Source: Hydractinia symbiolongicarpus (lineage: Eukaryota; Cnidaria; Hydrozoa; Anthoathecata; Hydractiniidae). From it: a stretch of DNA of 64,000 bases. Where the stretch lies: contig NC_079878.1 of assembly GCF_029227915.1 (NCBI RefSeq), positions 35,429,501 to 35,493,500 of the forward strand, read 5' to 3'. How positions within the stretch are numbered: position 1 is the stretch's first letter; each line of letters opens with the position of its first letter. Positions 24,107 to 38,600 of this stretch are shown here, piece by piece. The position numbers were made by a program, and so were the translations under genes. The notes under the pieces were generated by a model, which worked only from the letters and a program-made list of their open reading frames with translations, was not told the origin of the DNA and made no database searches.

Positions 24107-27100
24107 ATGCAACCTAGTAATACCAGAAAAATATCGCGAAATACATGTTGGTACGAATATGTGACGCAACCGTTGAAACTCAAACGGACTGATACCGTTA
24201 GAAAGTCATTGAAAGTAGTTTTGGAAACTGTCTCTATTTCCTCGGAGCATGCTAACGGCTAGGATTGGTCCTACAGTAAAAAATGACTTATTTATCTAAA
24301 TTTTCAAATGAAACGCTACCACAGCGCCCAGTGTAATCGCTGAGATACAGCAATCATGTCAAATTAAGAAGAATGTTATTTTTTAGACTCCAATTGTGTC
24401 ATTTACCTCATTTGTAAAGTCAAAGTCCAAAATCAGTTCAATTAAGTCTCACAGTCAATCGTTTCACTGTTAAAAGCGATGCAAGCTAGTAATGTCAGAA
24501 AAATATCGCTAGATACATGTTGGTACGAATATGAGACACAAAAGTTGTACCTGAAACGGACTGACACCGTTACAAAGTCAATGAAATGGAGTTTATGTAA
24601 CTGTCTCTATTTCCCAAGCGCGTTAACGGCTAGGATTGGTCCCACAGTAAAAAATGACTCATTTATCTAAATTTTCAAATGAAACGCTACCTCAGCGACC
24701 AGTGTAATCGCTGAGATACAGCAATCATGTCAAATTAAAAAGAATGTTATTTTTTAGAGTCTAATTGTGTTATTTATGTCATTTATAAAGTCAAAGTCCA
24801 AAATCAGTTCAATTAAGTCCCACAGTCAATCGTTTCACTGGTAAAGGCGATGCAAACTAGTAATATCAGAAAAATATCGCTAAGTACATGTTGGTACGAA
24901 TATGTGACGCAACCGTTGAAACTCAAACGGACATATACCGTTAGAAAGACAATGAAAGTAGTTTTTGAAGCTGTCTCTATTTCTTCACGCGCGCTAACGG
25001 CCAGAATTGGTGCCACAGTAAAAAATGACTTATTTATCTAAATTTTTAAATGAAGTGCTACTCTTTATCTAAATATTTAATTATAGCGCTACCATAGAGA
25101 CCAGTGTAATCGCAGAGTTCCAGCATTCAAGTCAAATTAAGAAGAATGTTATTTCTTGAAGTATAATTGCTTCATTTATCACATTCATGAGGTCAAAGTC
25201 CAAAATCAGTTCAATTAAATCCCACAGTCAATTGCTTCACTGGTAAAAGCAATGCAACCTAGTAATATCAGAAAAGTATCGCAAAATATATGTTGGTACG
25301 AATATGTGACGCAACCGTTGAAACTCAAACGGACTGATACCGTTAGAAAGTCAATGAAAGTAGTTTTTGAAACTGTCTCTATTTCTTCATGCGCGCTAAC
25401 GGCTAGGATTGGTGCCACAGTAAAAAATGACTTATTTATCTAAATTTTTAAATGATGTGCTACTATTTATCTAATTTTTTTATTATAGCGCTGCCACAGA
25501 ACCCAGTGTAATCGCTGAGTTCCAGCATTCAAGTCAAATTAAGAAGAATGTTATTTCTTGAAGTATAATTGCTTCATTTATCACATTCATGAGGTCAAAG
25601 TCCAAAATCAGTTCAATTAAGTCCCACAGTCAATCGTTTCACTGGTTAAAGCGATGCAACCTAGTAATACCAAAGAAATATCGCGAAATACATGTTGGTA
25701 CGAATATAAGACACAAAATTTGTACCTGAAACGGACTGATACCGTTAGAAAGTCAATGAAATGGAGTTTATGTAACTGTCTCTATTTCCCCAGCGCGCGT
25801 TAACGGCTAGGATTGGTCCCATAGTAAAAAATGACTCATTTATCTAAATTTTCAAATGAAACGCTACCTCAGCGACCAGTGTAATCGGTGAGATACAGCA
25901 ATCATGTGAAATTAAAAAGAATGTTATTTTTTAGAGTCCAATTGTGTGATTTATCTCATTTATAAAGTCAAAGTCCAAAATCAGTTCAATTAAGTCCCAC
26001 ATTCAATCGTTTCACTGGTAAAGGCGATGCAACCTAGTAATATCAGAAAAATATCGCTAAGTACATGTTGGTACGAATATGTGACGCAACCGTTGAAACT
26101 CAAACGGACATATACCGTTAGAAAGTCAATGAAAGTAGTTTTTCAAGCTGTCTCTATTTCTTCACGCGCGCTAACGGCCAGGATTGGTGCCACAGTAAAA
26201 AATGACTTATTTATCTAAATTTTTAAATGAAGTGCTACTCTTTATCTAAATTTTTAATTATAGCGCTACCATAGAGACCTGTGTAATCGCAGAGTTCCAG
26301 CATTCAAGTCAAATTAAGAAGAATGTTATTTCTTGAAGTATAATTGCTTCATTTATCACATTCATGAGGTCAAAGTCCAAAATCAGTTCAATTAAATCCC
26401 ACAGTCAATAGCTTCACTGGTAAAAGCAATGCAACCTAGTAATATCAAAAAGTATCGCTAAATGTATGTTAGTACGAATATGTGACGCAACCGTTGAAAC
26501 TCAAACGGACTGATACCGTTAGAAAGTCAATGAAAGTAGTTTTTGAAACTGTCTCTATTTCGTCATGCGCGCTAACGGCTAGGATTGGTGCAACAGTAAA
26601 AAATGACTTATTTATCTAAATTTTTAAATGATGTGCTACTATTTATCTAAATTTTTTATTATAGCGCTGCCACAGAACCCAGTGTAATCGCTGAGTTCCA
26701 GCATTCAAGTCAAATTAAGAAGAATGTTATTTCTTGAAGTATAATTGCTTCATTTATCACATTCATGAGGTCAAAGTCCAAAATCAGTTCAATTAAATCC
26801 CACAGTCAATCGCTTCACTGGTTAAAGCGATGCAACCTAGTAATACCAAAGAAATATCGCGAAATACATGTTGGTACGAATATAAGACACAAAATTTGTA
26901 CCTGAAACGGACTGATACCGTTAGAAAGTCAATGAAATGGAGTTTATGTAACTGTCTCTATTTCCCCAGCGCGCGTTAACGGCTAGGATTGGTCCCATAG
27001 TAAAAAATGACTCATTTATCTAAATTTTCAAATGAAACGCTACCTCAGCGACCAGTGTAATCGGTGAGATACAGCAATCATGTGAAATTAAAAAGAATGT

Positions 27101-30100
27101 TATTTTTTAGAGTCCAATTGTGTGATTTATCTCATTTATAAAGTCAAAGTCCAAAATCAGTTCAATTAAGTCCCACATTCAATCGTTTCACTGGTAAAGG
27201 CGATGCAACCTAGTAATATCAGAAAAATATCGCTAAGTACATGTTGGTACGAATATGTGACGCAACCGTTGAAACTCAAACGGACATATACCGTTAGAAA
27301 GTCAATGAAAGTAGTTTTTCAAGCTGTCTCTATTTCTTCACGCGCGCTAACGGCCAGGATTGGTGCCACAGTAAAAAATGACTTATTTATCTAAATTTTT
27401 AAATGAAGTGCTACTCTTTATCTAAATTTTTAATTATAGCGCTACCATAGAGACCTGTGTAATCGCAGAGTTCCAGCATTCAAGTCAAATTAAGAGGAAT
27501 GTTATTTCTTGAAGTATAATTGCTTCATTTATCACATTCATGAGGTCAAAGTCCAAAATCAGTTCAATTAAATCCCACAGTCAATAGCTTCACTGGTAAA
27601 AGCAATGCAACCTAGTAATATCAAAAAGTATCGCTAAATGTATGTTAGTACGAATATGTGACGCAACCGTTGAAACTCAAACGGACTGATACCGTTAGAA
27701 AGTCAATGAAAGTAGTTTTTGAAACTGTCTCTATTTCGTCATGCGCGCTAACGGCTAGGATTGGTGCAACAGTAAAAAATGACTTATTTATCTAAATTTT
27801 TAAATGATGTGCTACTATTTATCTAAATTTTTTATTATAGCGCTGCCACAGAGCCCAATGTAATCCTTGAGTTTCAGCAATAATGTCAAATTAAGAATAA
27901 TGTTATTTTTTAGAGTCCAATTGTGTCATTTATCTCATCTATAAAGTCAAAGTCCAAAATCAGATCAATTAAGTCCCACAGTCAATCGTTTCACTGTTAA
28001 AACCGATGCAAGTTAGTAATGTCAGAAAAATATCGCTAAATACATGGTGGTACGAATATGAGGCACAAAAGTGTTACCTGAAACGGACTGATACTATTAG
28101 AAAGTTAATGAAATGGAGTTTATGTAACTATCTCTATTTTTCCAGCGCGCGTTAACTGCTAGGATTGGTCCTACAGTAAAAAATGACTTATTTATCTAAA
28201 TTTTCAAATGAAACGCTACCTCAGCACACAGTGTAATCGCTGAGATACAGCAATCATGTCAAATTAAGAAGAATGTTATTTCTTAGAGTCCAATTGTGTC
28301 ATTTATCACATTCATAAGGTCAAAGTCTGGAATCAGTTCATATAAATCCCACAGTCAATCGTTTCACTGTTAAAACCGATGCAAGCTAGTAATATCAGAA
28401 GAATATCGCTAAATACATGTTGGTACGAATATGTGACGCAACCGTTGAAACTCAAACGGACTGATACCGTTAGAAAGTCAATGAAAGTAGTTTTTGAAAC
28501 TGTCTCTATTTTTTCATGCGCGCTAACGGCTAGGATTGGTGCCACAGTAAAAAATGACTTATTTATCTAAATTTTTAAATGATGTGCTACTATTTATCTA
28601 AATTTTTTATTATAGCGCTGCCACAGAGCCCAATGTAATCGCTGAGATACAGCAATCATGTCAAATTAAGAAGAATGTTATTTCTTAGAGTCCAATTGTG
28701 TCATTTATCTCATTCATAAAGTCAAAGTCCAAAATCAGTTCAATTAAGTCCCACAGTCAATCGTTTCACTGTTAAAACCGGTGCAACCTAGTAATACCAG
28801 AAAAATATCGCTAAATACATGTTGGTACGAATATGAGACACAAAAGTGTTACCTGAAACGGAATGATACCGTTAGAAAGTCAATGAAAGTAGTTTTTGAA
28901 ACTGTCTCTATTTCTTCATGCGCGCTAACGGCTAGGATTGGTGCCACAGTAAAAAATGACTTATTTATCTAAATTTTTAAATGATGTGCTGCTATTTATC
29001 TAAATTTTTTATTATAGCGCTGCCACAGAACCCAGTGTAATCGCTGAGTTCCAGCATTCAAGTCAAATTAAGAAGAATGTTATTTCTTGAAGTATAATTG
29101 CTTCATTTATCACATTCATGAGGTCAAAGTCCAAAATCAGTTCAATTAAATCCCACAGTCAATCGCTTCACTGGTTAAAGCGATGCAACCTAGTAATACC
29201 AGAAAAATATCGCGAAATATTTGTTGGTACGAATATAACACACAAAAGTTGTACCTGAAACGGACTGATACCGTTAGAAAGTCAATGAAATGGAGTTTAT
29301 GTAACTGTCTCTATTTCCCCAGCGCGCGTTAACGGCTAGGATTGGTCCCATAGTAAAAAATGACTCATTTATCTAAATTTTCAAATGAAACGCTACCTCA
29401 GCGACCAGTGTAATCGCTGAGATACAGCAATCATGTCAAATTAAAAAGAATGTTATTTTTTAGAGTCCAATTGTGTCATTTATCTCATTTATAAAGTCAA
29501 AGTCCAAAATCAGTTCAATTAAGTCCCACAGTCAATCGTTTCACTGGTAAAGGCGATGCAACCTAGTAATATCAGAAAAATATCGCTAAGTACATGTTGG
29601 TACGAATATGTGACGCAACCGTTGAAACTCAAACGGACATATACCGTTAGAAAGTCAATGAAAGTAGTTTTTCAAGCTGTCTCTATTTCTTCACGCGCGC
29701 TAACGGCCAGGATTGGTGCCACAGTAAAAAATGACTTATTTATCTAAATTTTTAAATGAAGTGCTACTCTTTATCTAAATTTTTAATTATAGCGCTACCA
29801 TAGAGACCTGTGTAATCGCAGAGTTCCAGCATTCAAGTCAAATTAAGAAGAATGTTATTTCTTGAAGTATAATTGCTTCATTTATCACATTCATGAGGTC
29901 AAAGTCCAAAATCAGTTCAATTAAATCCCACAGTCAATAGCTTCACTGGTAAAAGCAATGCAACCTAGTAATATCAAAAAGTATCGCTAAATATATGTTG
30001 GTACGAATATGTGACGCAACCGTTGAAACTCAAACGGACTGATACCGTTAGAAAGTCAATGAAAGTAGTTTTTGAAACTGTCTCTATTTCTTCATGCGCG

Positions 30101-30731
30101 CTAACGGCTAGGATTGGTGCCACAGTAAAAAATGACTTATTTATCTAAATTTTTAAATGATGTGCTACTATTTATCTAAATTTTTTATTATAGCGCTGCC
30201 ACAGAAACCAATGTAATCCCTGAGTTTCAGCAATCATGTCAAATTAGGAATAATGTTATTTCTTAGAGTCCAATTGTGTCATTTATCTCATTCATAAGGT
30301 CAAAGTCCAAAATCAGTGCAATTAAGTCCCACAGTCAATCGTTTCACTGTTAAAAGCGATGCAAGCTAGTAATGTCAGAAAAATATCGGTAAATACATGT
30401 TGCTACGAATTTGAGACACAAAAGCTCTACCTGAAACGGAATGATACCGTTAAAAAGACAATGAAATGTAGTTTTGGAAATTGTCTCTATTTCCTCGGAG
30501 TGCGCTAACGGATAGGATTGGTGCCACAGTAAAAAATGACTTATTTATCTAAATCTTTGAATAAAACGCTACCACAGCGCCCAGTTTAATAGCTGAGTTC
30601 CAGCATTCAAGTCAAATTAAGAAGAATGTTGCTTTTTAGAGTCCAATTGTGTCATTTATCTCATTTATAAAGATAAAGTCCAAAATCAGTTCAATTAAGT
30701 CTCACAGTCAATCGTTTCACTGTTAAAAGCG
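24107..30731 (+). repeat. Three-monomer HOR, about 1,176 bp (402-402-373)
   Basis: Lengths cycle long-long-short. Starts of the cycle are 24850, 26027, 27203, 28379 and 29556 (offsets 1,177, 1,176, 1,176, 1,177). The second members are 25252, 26429, 27605, 28781 and 29958, and the third members are 25654, 26830, 28006, 29183 and 30359. Units 26027 and 27203 are nearly identical (TTTTTCAAGCTG, GAGACCTGTG, CAATAGCTTCACTGG, ATCAAAAAGTATCGC). At 28006-28781 the subtype content changes, with GCAAGCTAG or GCAAGTTAG anchors and GTGTTACCTG, but the length cycle keeps its register. Monomers 24107 and 24479 (372 bp each) are a transition. Confidence 0.82.
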
Positions 30732-33700
30732 ATGCAAGCTAGTAATGTCAGAAAAATATCGGTAAATACATGTTGCTACGAATTTGAGACACAAAAGCTC
30801 TACCTGAAATGGACTGATACCGTTAGAAAGTCAATGAAATGGAGTTTATGTAACTGTCTCTACTTCCCCAGCGCGCGTTAACGGCTAGGATTGGTCCCAC
30901 AGTAAAAAAAGACTTGTTTATCTAAGTTTTCAATTAAAGCGCCACCATAGCGCCCAGTGTAATTGCTGAGTTCCAGCAATCAAGTCAAGTTAAGAATAAT
31001 GTAATTTTTTAGAGTTCAATTGTGTCATTTATCTCATCTATAAAGTCAAAGTCCAAAATCAGATCAATTAAGTCCCACAGTCAATCGTTTCACTGTTAAA
31101 ACCGATGCAAGCTAGTAATGTCAGAAAAATATCGCTAAATACATGGTGGTACGAATATGAGACACAAAAGTGTTACCTGAAACGGACTGATACCATTAGA
31201 AAGTTAATGAAATGGAGTTTATGTAATTGTCTCTATTTCTCCAGCGCGCGTTAACTGATAGGATTGGTCCTACAGTAAAAAATGACTTATTTATCTAAAT
31301 TTTCAAATGAAACGCTACCTCAGCGCACAGTGTAATCGCTGAGATACAGCAATCATGTCAAATTAAGAAGAATGTTATTTCTTAGAGTCCAATTGTGTCA
31401 TTTATCTCATTCATAAAGTCAAAGTCCAAAATCAGTTCAATTAAGTCCCACAGTCAATCGTTTCACTGTTATAACCGGTGCAACCTAGTAATATCAGAAA
31501 AATATCGCTAAATACATGTTGGTACGAATATGAGACACAAAAGTGTTACCTGAAACGGAATGATACCGTTAGAAAGTCAATGAAATGGAGTTTACGTAAC
31601 TGTCTCTACTTCCCAGCGCGCGTTAAGGGCTAGGATTGGTCCCACAGTAAAAAAAGACTTGTTTATCTAAGTTTTCAATTAAAGCGCCACCATAGCGCCC
31701 AGTGTAATCGCTGAGTTCCAGCAATCAAGTCAAATTAAGAAGAATGTTATTTCTTGAAGTATAATTGCTTCATTTATCACATTCATGAGGTCAAAGTCCA
31801 AAATCAGTTCAATTAAATCCCACAGTCAATTGCTTCACTGGTAAAAGCGATGCAACCTAGTAATACCAGAAAAATATCGCGAAATACATGTTGGTACGAA
31901 TATAAGACACAAAAGTTGTACCTGAAACGGACTGATACCGTTAGAAAGTCAATGAAATGGAGTTTATGTAACTGTCTCTATTTTACCAGCGCGCGTTAAC
32001 GGCTAGGATTGGTCCCATAGTAAAAAATGACTCATTTATCTAAATTTTCAAATGAAACGCTACCTCAGCGACCAGTGTAATCGCTGAGATACAGCAATCA
32101 TGTCAAATTAAAAAGAATGTTATTTTTTAGAGTCCAGTTGTGTCATTTATCTCATTTATAAAGTCAAAGTCCAAAATTAGTTCAATTAAGTCCCACAGTC
32201 AATCGTTTCACTGGTAAAGGCGATGCAACCTAGTATTATCAGAAAAATATCGCTAAGTATATGTTGGTACGAATATGTGACGCAACCGTTGAAACTCAAA
32301 CGGACATATACCGTTAGAAAGTCAATGAAAGTAGTTTTTGAAGCTGTCTCTATTTCTTCACGCGCGCTAACGGCCAGGATTGGTGCCACAGTAAAAAATG
32401 ACTTATTTATCTAAATTTTTAAATGAAGTGCTACTCTTTATCTAAATTTTTAATTATAGCGCTACTAGAGAGACCAGTGTAATCGCAGAGTTCCAGAATT
32501 CAAGTCAAATTAAGAAGAATGTTATTTCTTGGAGTGAAATTGCCTCATTTATCACATTCATAAGGTCAAAGTCCTGAATCAGTTCAATTAAGTCCCACAG
32601 TCAATCGCTTCACTGGTTAAAGCGATGCAACCTAGTAATACCAGAAAAATATCGCGAAATACATGTTGGTACGAATATGTGACGCATCCGTTAAAATTCA
32701 AACGGACTGATACCGTTAGAAAGTCAATGAAAGTAGTTTTGGAAACTGTCTCTATTTCCTCGGAGCATGCTAACGGCTAGGATTGGTCCCACAGTAAAAT
32801 ATGACTTATTTACCTAAATTTTCAAATGAAACGCTACCACAGCGCCCAGTGTAATCGCTGAGATACAGCAGTCATGTCAAATTAAGAAGAATGTTATTTT
32901 TTAGACTCCAATTGTTTCATTTATTTCATTTGTAAAGTCAAAGTCCAAAATCAGCTCAATTAAGTCTCACAGTCAATCGTTCCACTATTAAATGCGATGC
33001 AAGCTAGTAATGTCCGGAAAATATCGCTAAATACATGTTGGTACGAATATGAGACACAAAAGTTGTAAATGAAACGGACTGATACCGTTAGATAGTCAAT
33101 GAAATGGAGTTTATGTAACTGTCTCTATTTCCCCAGCGCGCGTTAACGGCTAGGATTGGTCCCACAGTAAAAAATGACTCATTTATCTAAATTTTCAAAT
33201 GAAACGCTACCTCAGCGACCAGTGTAATCGCTGAGATACAGCAATCATATCAAATTAAAAAGAAATTTACTTTTTAGAGTCCAATTGTGTCATTTATTTC
33301 ATTTATAAACTCAAAGTCCAAAATCAGTTCAATTAAGTCCCGCAGTCAATCGTTTCACTGGTAAAGGCGATGCAACCTAGTAATATCAGAAAAATATCGC
33401 TAAGTACATGCTGGTACGAATATGTGATGCAACCGTTGAAACTCAAACGGGCTGATACCGTTAGAAAGTCAATGAAATGTAGTTTATGTAACTGTCTCCA
33501 TTTCCTCGGCGCGCGCTAACGGCTAGGATTGGTCCCACAGTAAAATATAACTTATTTATCTAAGTTTTTGAATAAAACGCTACCACAGCGCCCAGTGTAA
33601 TGGCTGAGTTCCAGCATTCAAGTCAAATTAAGAAGAATGTTATGTCTTGGAGTGCAACTGCCTCATTTGTCACATTCACAAGGTCAAAGTCCAGAATCAG

Positions 33701-35632
33701 TTCAATTAAGTGCCACAGTGAATCGTTTCACTGGTAAAAGCGATGCAACATAGTAATACCAGAAAAATATCGCTAAATACATGTTGGTACGAATATGTGA
33801 CGCAACCGTTGAAACTCAAACGGACTGATGCCATTAAAAAGACAATGAAATGTAGTTTAGGAAACTGTGTCTATTTCCTCGGAGCGCGCTATCGGCTAGG
33901 ATTGGTCCCACAGTAAAAAATGACTTATTTATCTAAATTTTCAAATGAAACGCTACCACAGCGCCCAGTGTAATCGCTGAGATACAGCAATCATGTCAAA
34001 TTAAGAAGAATGTTATTTTTTAGAGTCCAATTGTGTCACTTATCTCATTTATAAAGTCAAAGTCCAAAATCAGTTCAATTAAGTCCCACAGTCAATCGTT
34101 TCACTGGTAAAAGCAATGCAACCTAGTAATATCAGAAGAATATCGCTAAATACATGTTGGTACGAATACGTGACGCAACCGTTGAAACTCAAACGGACTG
34201 ATACCGTTAGAAAGTCAATAAAAGTAGTTTTTAAAACTATCTCTATTTCTTCACGCGCGCTAAAGGCTAGGATTGGTGCCACAGTAAAAAATGAATTATT
34301 TATCTAAATTTTTAAATGAAGTGCTACTATTTATCTAAATTTTTAATTATAGCGCTATCACAGAGCCAGTGTAATCGCTGAAATCCAACATTCAAGTCAA
34401 ATTAAGAAGAATGTTATTTCTTGGAGTACAATTGACTTATTTATCACATTCGTAAGGTCAAAGTCAAGAATCAGTTCAATTAAGTCCACAAGTCAATCAT
34501 TTCACTGATAAAAGCGATGCAGCCTAGTAATATCAGAAAAATAGCGCTAAATGCATGTTGGTACGAATATGTGACGAAACCGTTGAAACTCAAACGGACT
34601 GATACCGTTAGGAAGTCAATGAAATGTAGTTTATGTAACTGTCTCTATTTCCCCAGCGCGCATTAACGGCTATGATTGGTCCCACAGTAAAAAATGACTT
34701 ATTTATCTAAGTTTTCAAATGAAACGCAACCACAGCGCCCAGTGTAATCGCTGAGATGCAGCAATCATGTCAAGTTAAGAAGAATGTTATTTTTAAAGTC
34801 CAATTGTGTCATTTATCTCAATGATAAAGTCAAAGTCCAAAATCAGTTCAATTAAGTCCCACACTCAATCGTTTCACTGGTAAAAGCGATGCAACCTAGT
34901 TATATCAGAAAAATATCGCTAAATCCATGTTGGTACAAATATGAGACACAAATGTTGTACCTGAAACGGACTGATACCGTTAGAAAGTCAATGAAATGGA
35001 GTTTATGTAACTGTCTCTATTTTCCCAGAGCGCGTTAACGGCTAGGTTTGGTCCCACAGAAAAAAATGACTAATTTATCTAAATTTTCAAATGAAACGCT
35101 GCCTCAGCGACCAGTGTAATCGCTGAGATACAGCAATCATGTCAAATTAAGAGGAATGTTATTTTTTACAGTACAATTGTGTCATTTATCTCATTGATAA
35201 TGTCAAAGTCCAAAATCAGTTCAATTAAGTCTCACAGTCAATCGTTTCACTGTTAAAAGCGATGCAAGCTGGTATTATCAGAAGAATATCGCTAAATACA
35301 TGTCGCTACGAATATGTGACGCAACCGTTGAAACTCAACGGGCTGATATCGTTAGAAAGTCAATGAAATGTAGTTTTTGAAACTGTCTCTATTTTTCGGG
35401 GCGCGCTAACGGCTAAAATTGGTCACACAGTAAAAAATGACGTATTTATCTAAATTTTTGAATGAAACGCTACCACAGCGCCCAGTGTAATAGCTGAGTT
35501 CCAGCATTCAAGTCAAATTAAGAAGAATGATATTTCTTGAAGTATAATTGCTTTATTTATCACATTCATGACGTCAAAGTCCAAAATCAGTTTAATTAAA
35601 TCCCACAGTCAATCGCTTCACTGGTAAAAGCA
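30359..35632 (+). repeat. Weakly ordered domain 2 monomers
   Basis: Anchors are 30359, 30732, 31105, 31478, 31850, 32223, 32625, 32997, 33370, 33743, 34116, 34517, 34889 and 35262. Only 32223 and 34116 carry the 30-bp duplication. Monomers 30359 and 30732 are a local duplicate pair sharing ATCGGTAAATACATGTTGC and TTTGAGACAC. Monomer 31105 resembles 28006 (CATGGTGGTACG, ACCTCAGC) at a distance of about 3.1 kb. Monomers 33370 and 33743 recall the b and c subtypes of domain 1 (GGGCTGATACC, GATGCCATTA). I see no single HOR period here; this looks like an older, more diverged layer. Confidence 0.75.
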
Positions 35633-38600
35633 ATGCAACCTAGTAATATCAGAAAAGTTGCTCTATATATATACTGGTACAAATATGTGACACAACCGTT
35701 GAAACTCAAACGGACTGATACCGTTAGAAAGGCAATGAAATGTAGTTTTGGAAACTTTCTCTATTTTCTCGGGGCGCACTAACGGCTAGGATTGGTCCCA
35801 CAGTAAAAAATGACTTATTTATCTAAATTTCTGAATAAAACGCTACCACAGCGCCCAGTGTAATAGCTGAGTTCCAGCATTCAAATCAAATTAAGAAGAA
35901 TGTTATTTCTCGGAGTACAATTGCCACATTTATCACATTCGTAAGGTCAAAGTCCAGAATCAGTTCAAGTAAGTCCCACAGTCAATCGTTTCACTGGTAA
36001 AAGCGATGTAACCTAGTAGTATCAGAAAAGTATCGCTAAATATATGTTGGTACGAATATGTGACACAACCGTTGAAACTCAAACGGACTGACACCGTTAG
36101 AAAGTTAATTAAAGTAGTTTTTGGAACTGTCTCTATTTCTTCATGCGCACTAACGGTTAGGATTGGTGCCACAGTAAAAAATGACTTATTTTTCTAAATT
36201 TTTATTTGATGTGCTACTATTTATCTAAATTTTTTATTACAGCGCTACCACAATGACCAGTGTAATCGCTGAGTTCCAGCATTCAAGTCACATTAAGAAG
36301 AATGTTATGTCTTGGAGTGCAATTGCCTCATTTATCACATTCGTAAGGTCAAAGTCCAGAATCAGTTCAAGTAAGTCCCACAGTCAATCGTTTCACTGGT
36401 AAAAGCGATGTAACCTAGTAATATCAGAAAAATATCGCTAAATACATGTTGGTACGAATATGTGACGCAACCGTTGAAACTCAAACGGACTGACACCGTT
36501 AGAAAGTTAATTAAAGTAGTTTTTGGAACTGTCTCTATTTCTTCATGCGCACTAACGGTTAGGATTGGTGCCACAGTAAAAAATGACTTATTTTTCTAAA
36601 TTTTTATTTGATGTGCTACTATTTATCTAAATTTTTTATTACAGCGCTACCACAATGACCAGTGTAATCGCAGAGTTCCAGCATTCAAGTCAAATTAAGA
36701 AGAATGATATTTCTTGAAGTATAATTGCTTTATTTATCACATTCATGACGTCAAAGTCCAAAATCAGTTTAATTAAATCCCACAGTCAATCGCTTCACTG
36801 GTAAAAGCAATGCAACCTAGTAATATCAGAAAAGTTGCTCTATATATATACTGGTACAAATATGTGACACAACCGTTGAAACTCAAACGGACTGATACCG
36901 TTAGAAAGGCAATGAAATGTAGTTTTGGAAACTTTCTCTATTTTCTCGGGGCGCACTAACGGCTAGGATTGGTCCCACAGTAAAAAATGACTTATTTATC
37001 TAAATTTCTGAATAAAACGCTACCACAGCGCCCAGTGTAATAGCTGAGTTCCAGCATTCAAATCAAATTAAGAAGAATGTTATTTCTCGGAGTACAATTG
37101 CCACATTTATCACATTCGTAAGGTCAAAGTCCAGAATCAGTTCAAGTAAGTCCCACAGTCAATCGTTTCACTGGTAAAAGCGATGTAACCTAGTAGTATC
37201 AGAAAAGTATCGCTAAATATATGTTGGTACGAATATGTGACACAACCGTTGAAACTCAAACGGGCTGATACCGTTAGAGAGTCAATGAAATGTAGTTTAT
37301 GTAAGTGTCTCCATTTCCTCGGCGCGCTCTAACGACTAGGATTGGTCCAACAGTAAAAAATGATTTATTTATCTAAATTTTTGAATGAAACGCTACCACA
37401 GCGCCCAGTGTAATCGCTGAGTTCCAGCATTCAAGTCAAATTAAGAAGAATGTTATGTCTTGGAGTGCAATTGCCTCATTTATCACATTCATAAGGTCAA
37501 AGTCCAGAATCAGTTCAATTAAGTCCCACAGTCAATCGTTTCACTGGTAAAAGCGATGCAACCTAGTAATACCAGAAAAATATCGCTAAATACATGTTGG
37601 TACGAATATGTGACGCAACCGTTGAAACTAAAACGGACTGATACCGTTAGAAAGTCAATGAAAGTAGTTTTTGAAGCTGTCTCTATTTCTTCACGCGCGC
37701 TAACGGCTAGGATTGGTGCCACAGTAAAAAATGACTTGTTTATCTAAATTTTTAAATGAAGTGCTACTATTTATCTAAATTTTTAATTATAGCGATACCA
37801 CAGAGACCAGTGTAATCGCAGAGTTCCAGCACTCAAGTCAAATTAAGAAGAATGTTATTTCTTGAAGTATAATTGCTTCATTTATCACATTCATGAAGTC
37901 AAAGTCCAAAATCAGTTCAATTAAATCCCACAGTCAATCGCTTTACTGGTAAAAGCAATGCAGCCTAGTAATATCAGAAAAGTTTCGCTATATATATACT
38001 GGTACGAATATGTGACACAACCGTTGAAACTCAAACGGACTGATACCGTTAGAAAGTCAATGAAATGTAGTTTTGGAAACTGTCTCTATTTTCGCGGGGC
38101 GCGCTAACGGCTAGGATTGGTCCCACAGTAAAAAATGACTTATTTATCTAAATTTTTGAATAAAACACTACCACAGCGCCCAGTGTAATAGCTAAGTTCC
38201 AGCATTCAAGTCAAATTAAGAAGAATGTTATGTTTTGGAGTGCAATTGCCACATTTATCACATTCGTAAGGTCAAAGTCCAGAATCAGTTCAAGTAAGTC
38301 CCACAGTCAATCGTTTCACTGGTAAAAGCGATGTAACCTAGTAGTATCAGAAAAGTATCGCTAAATATATGTTGGTACGAATATGTGACACAACCGTTGA
38401 AACTCAAACGGGCTGATACCGTTAGAGAGTCAATGAAATGTAGTTTATGTAAGTGTCTCCATTTCCTCGGCGCGCTCTAACGACTAGGATTGGTCCAACA
38501 GTAAAAAATGATTTATTTATCTAAATTTTTGAATGAAACGCTACCACAGCGCCCAGTGTAATCGCTGAGTTCCAGCATTCAAGTCAAATTAAGAAGAATG

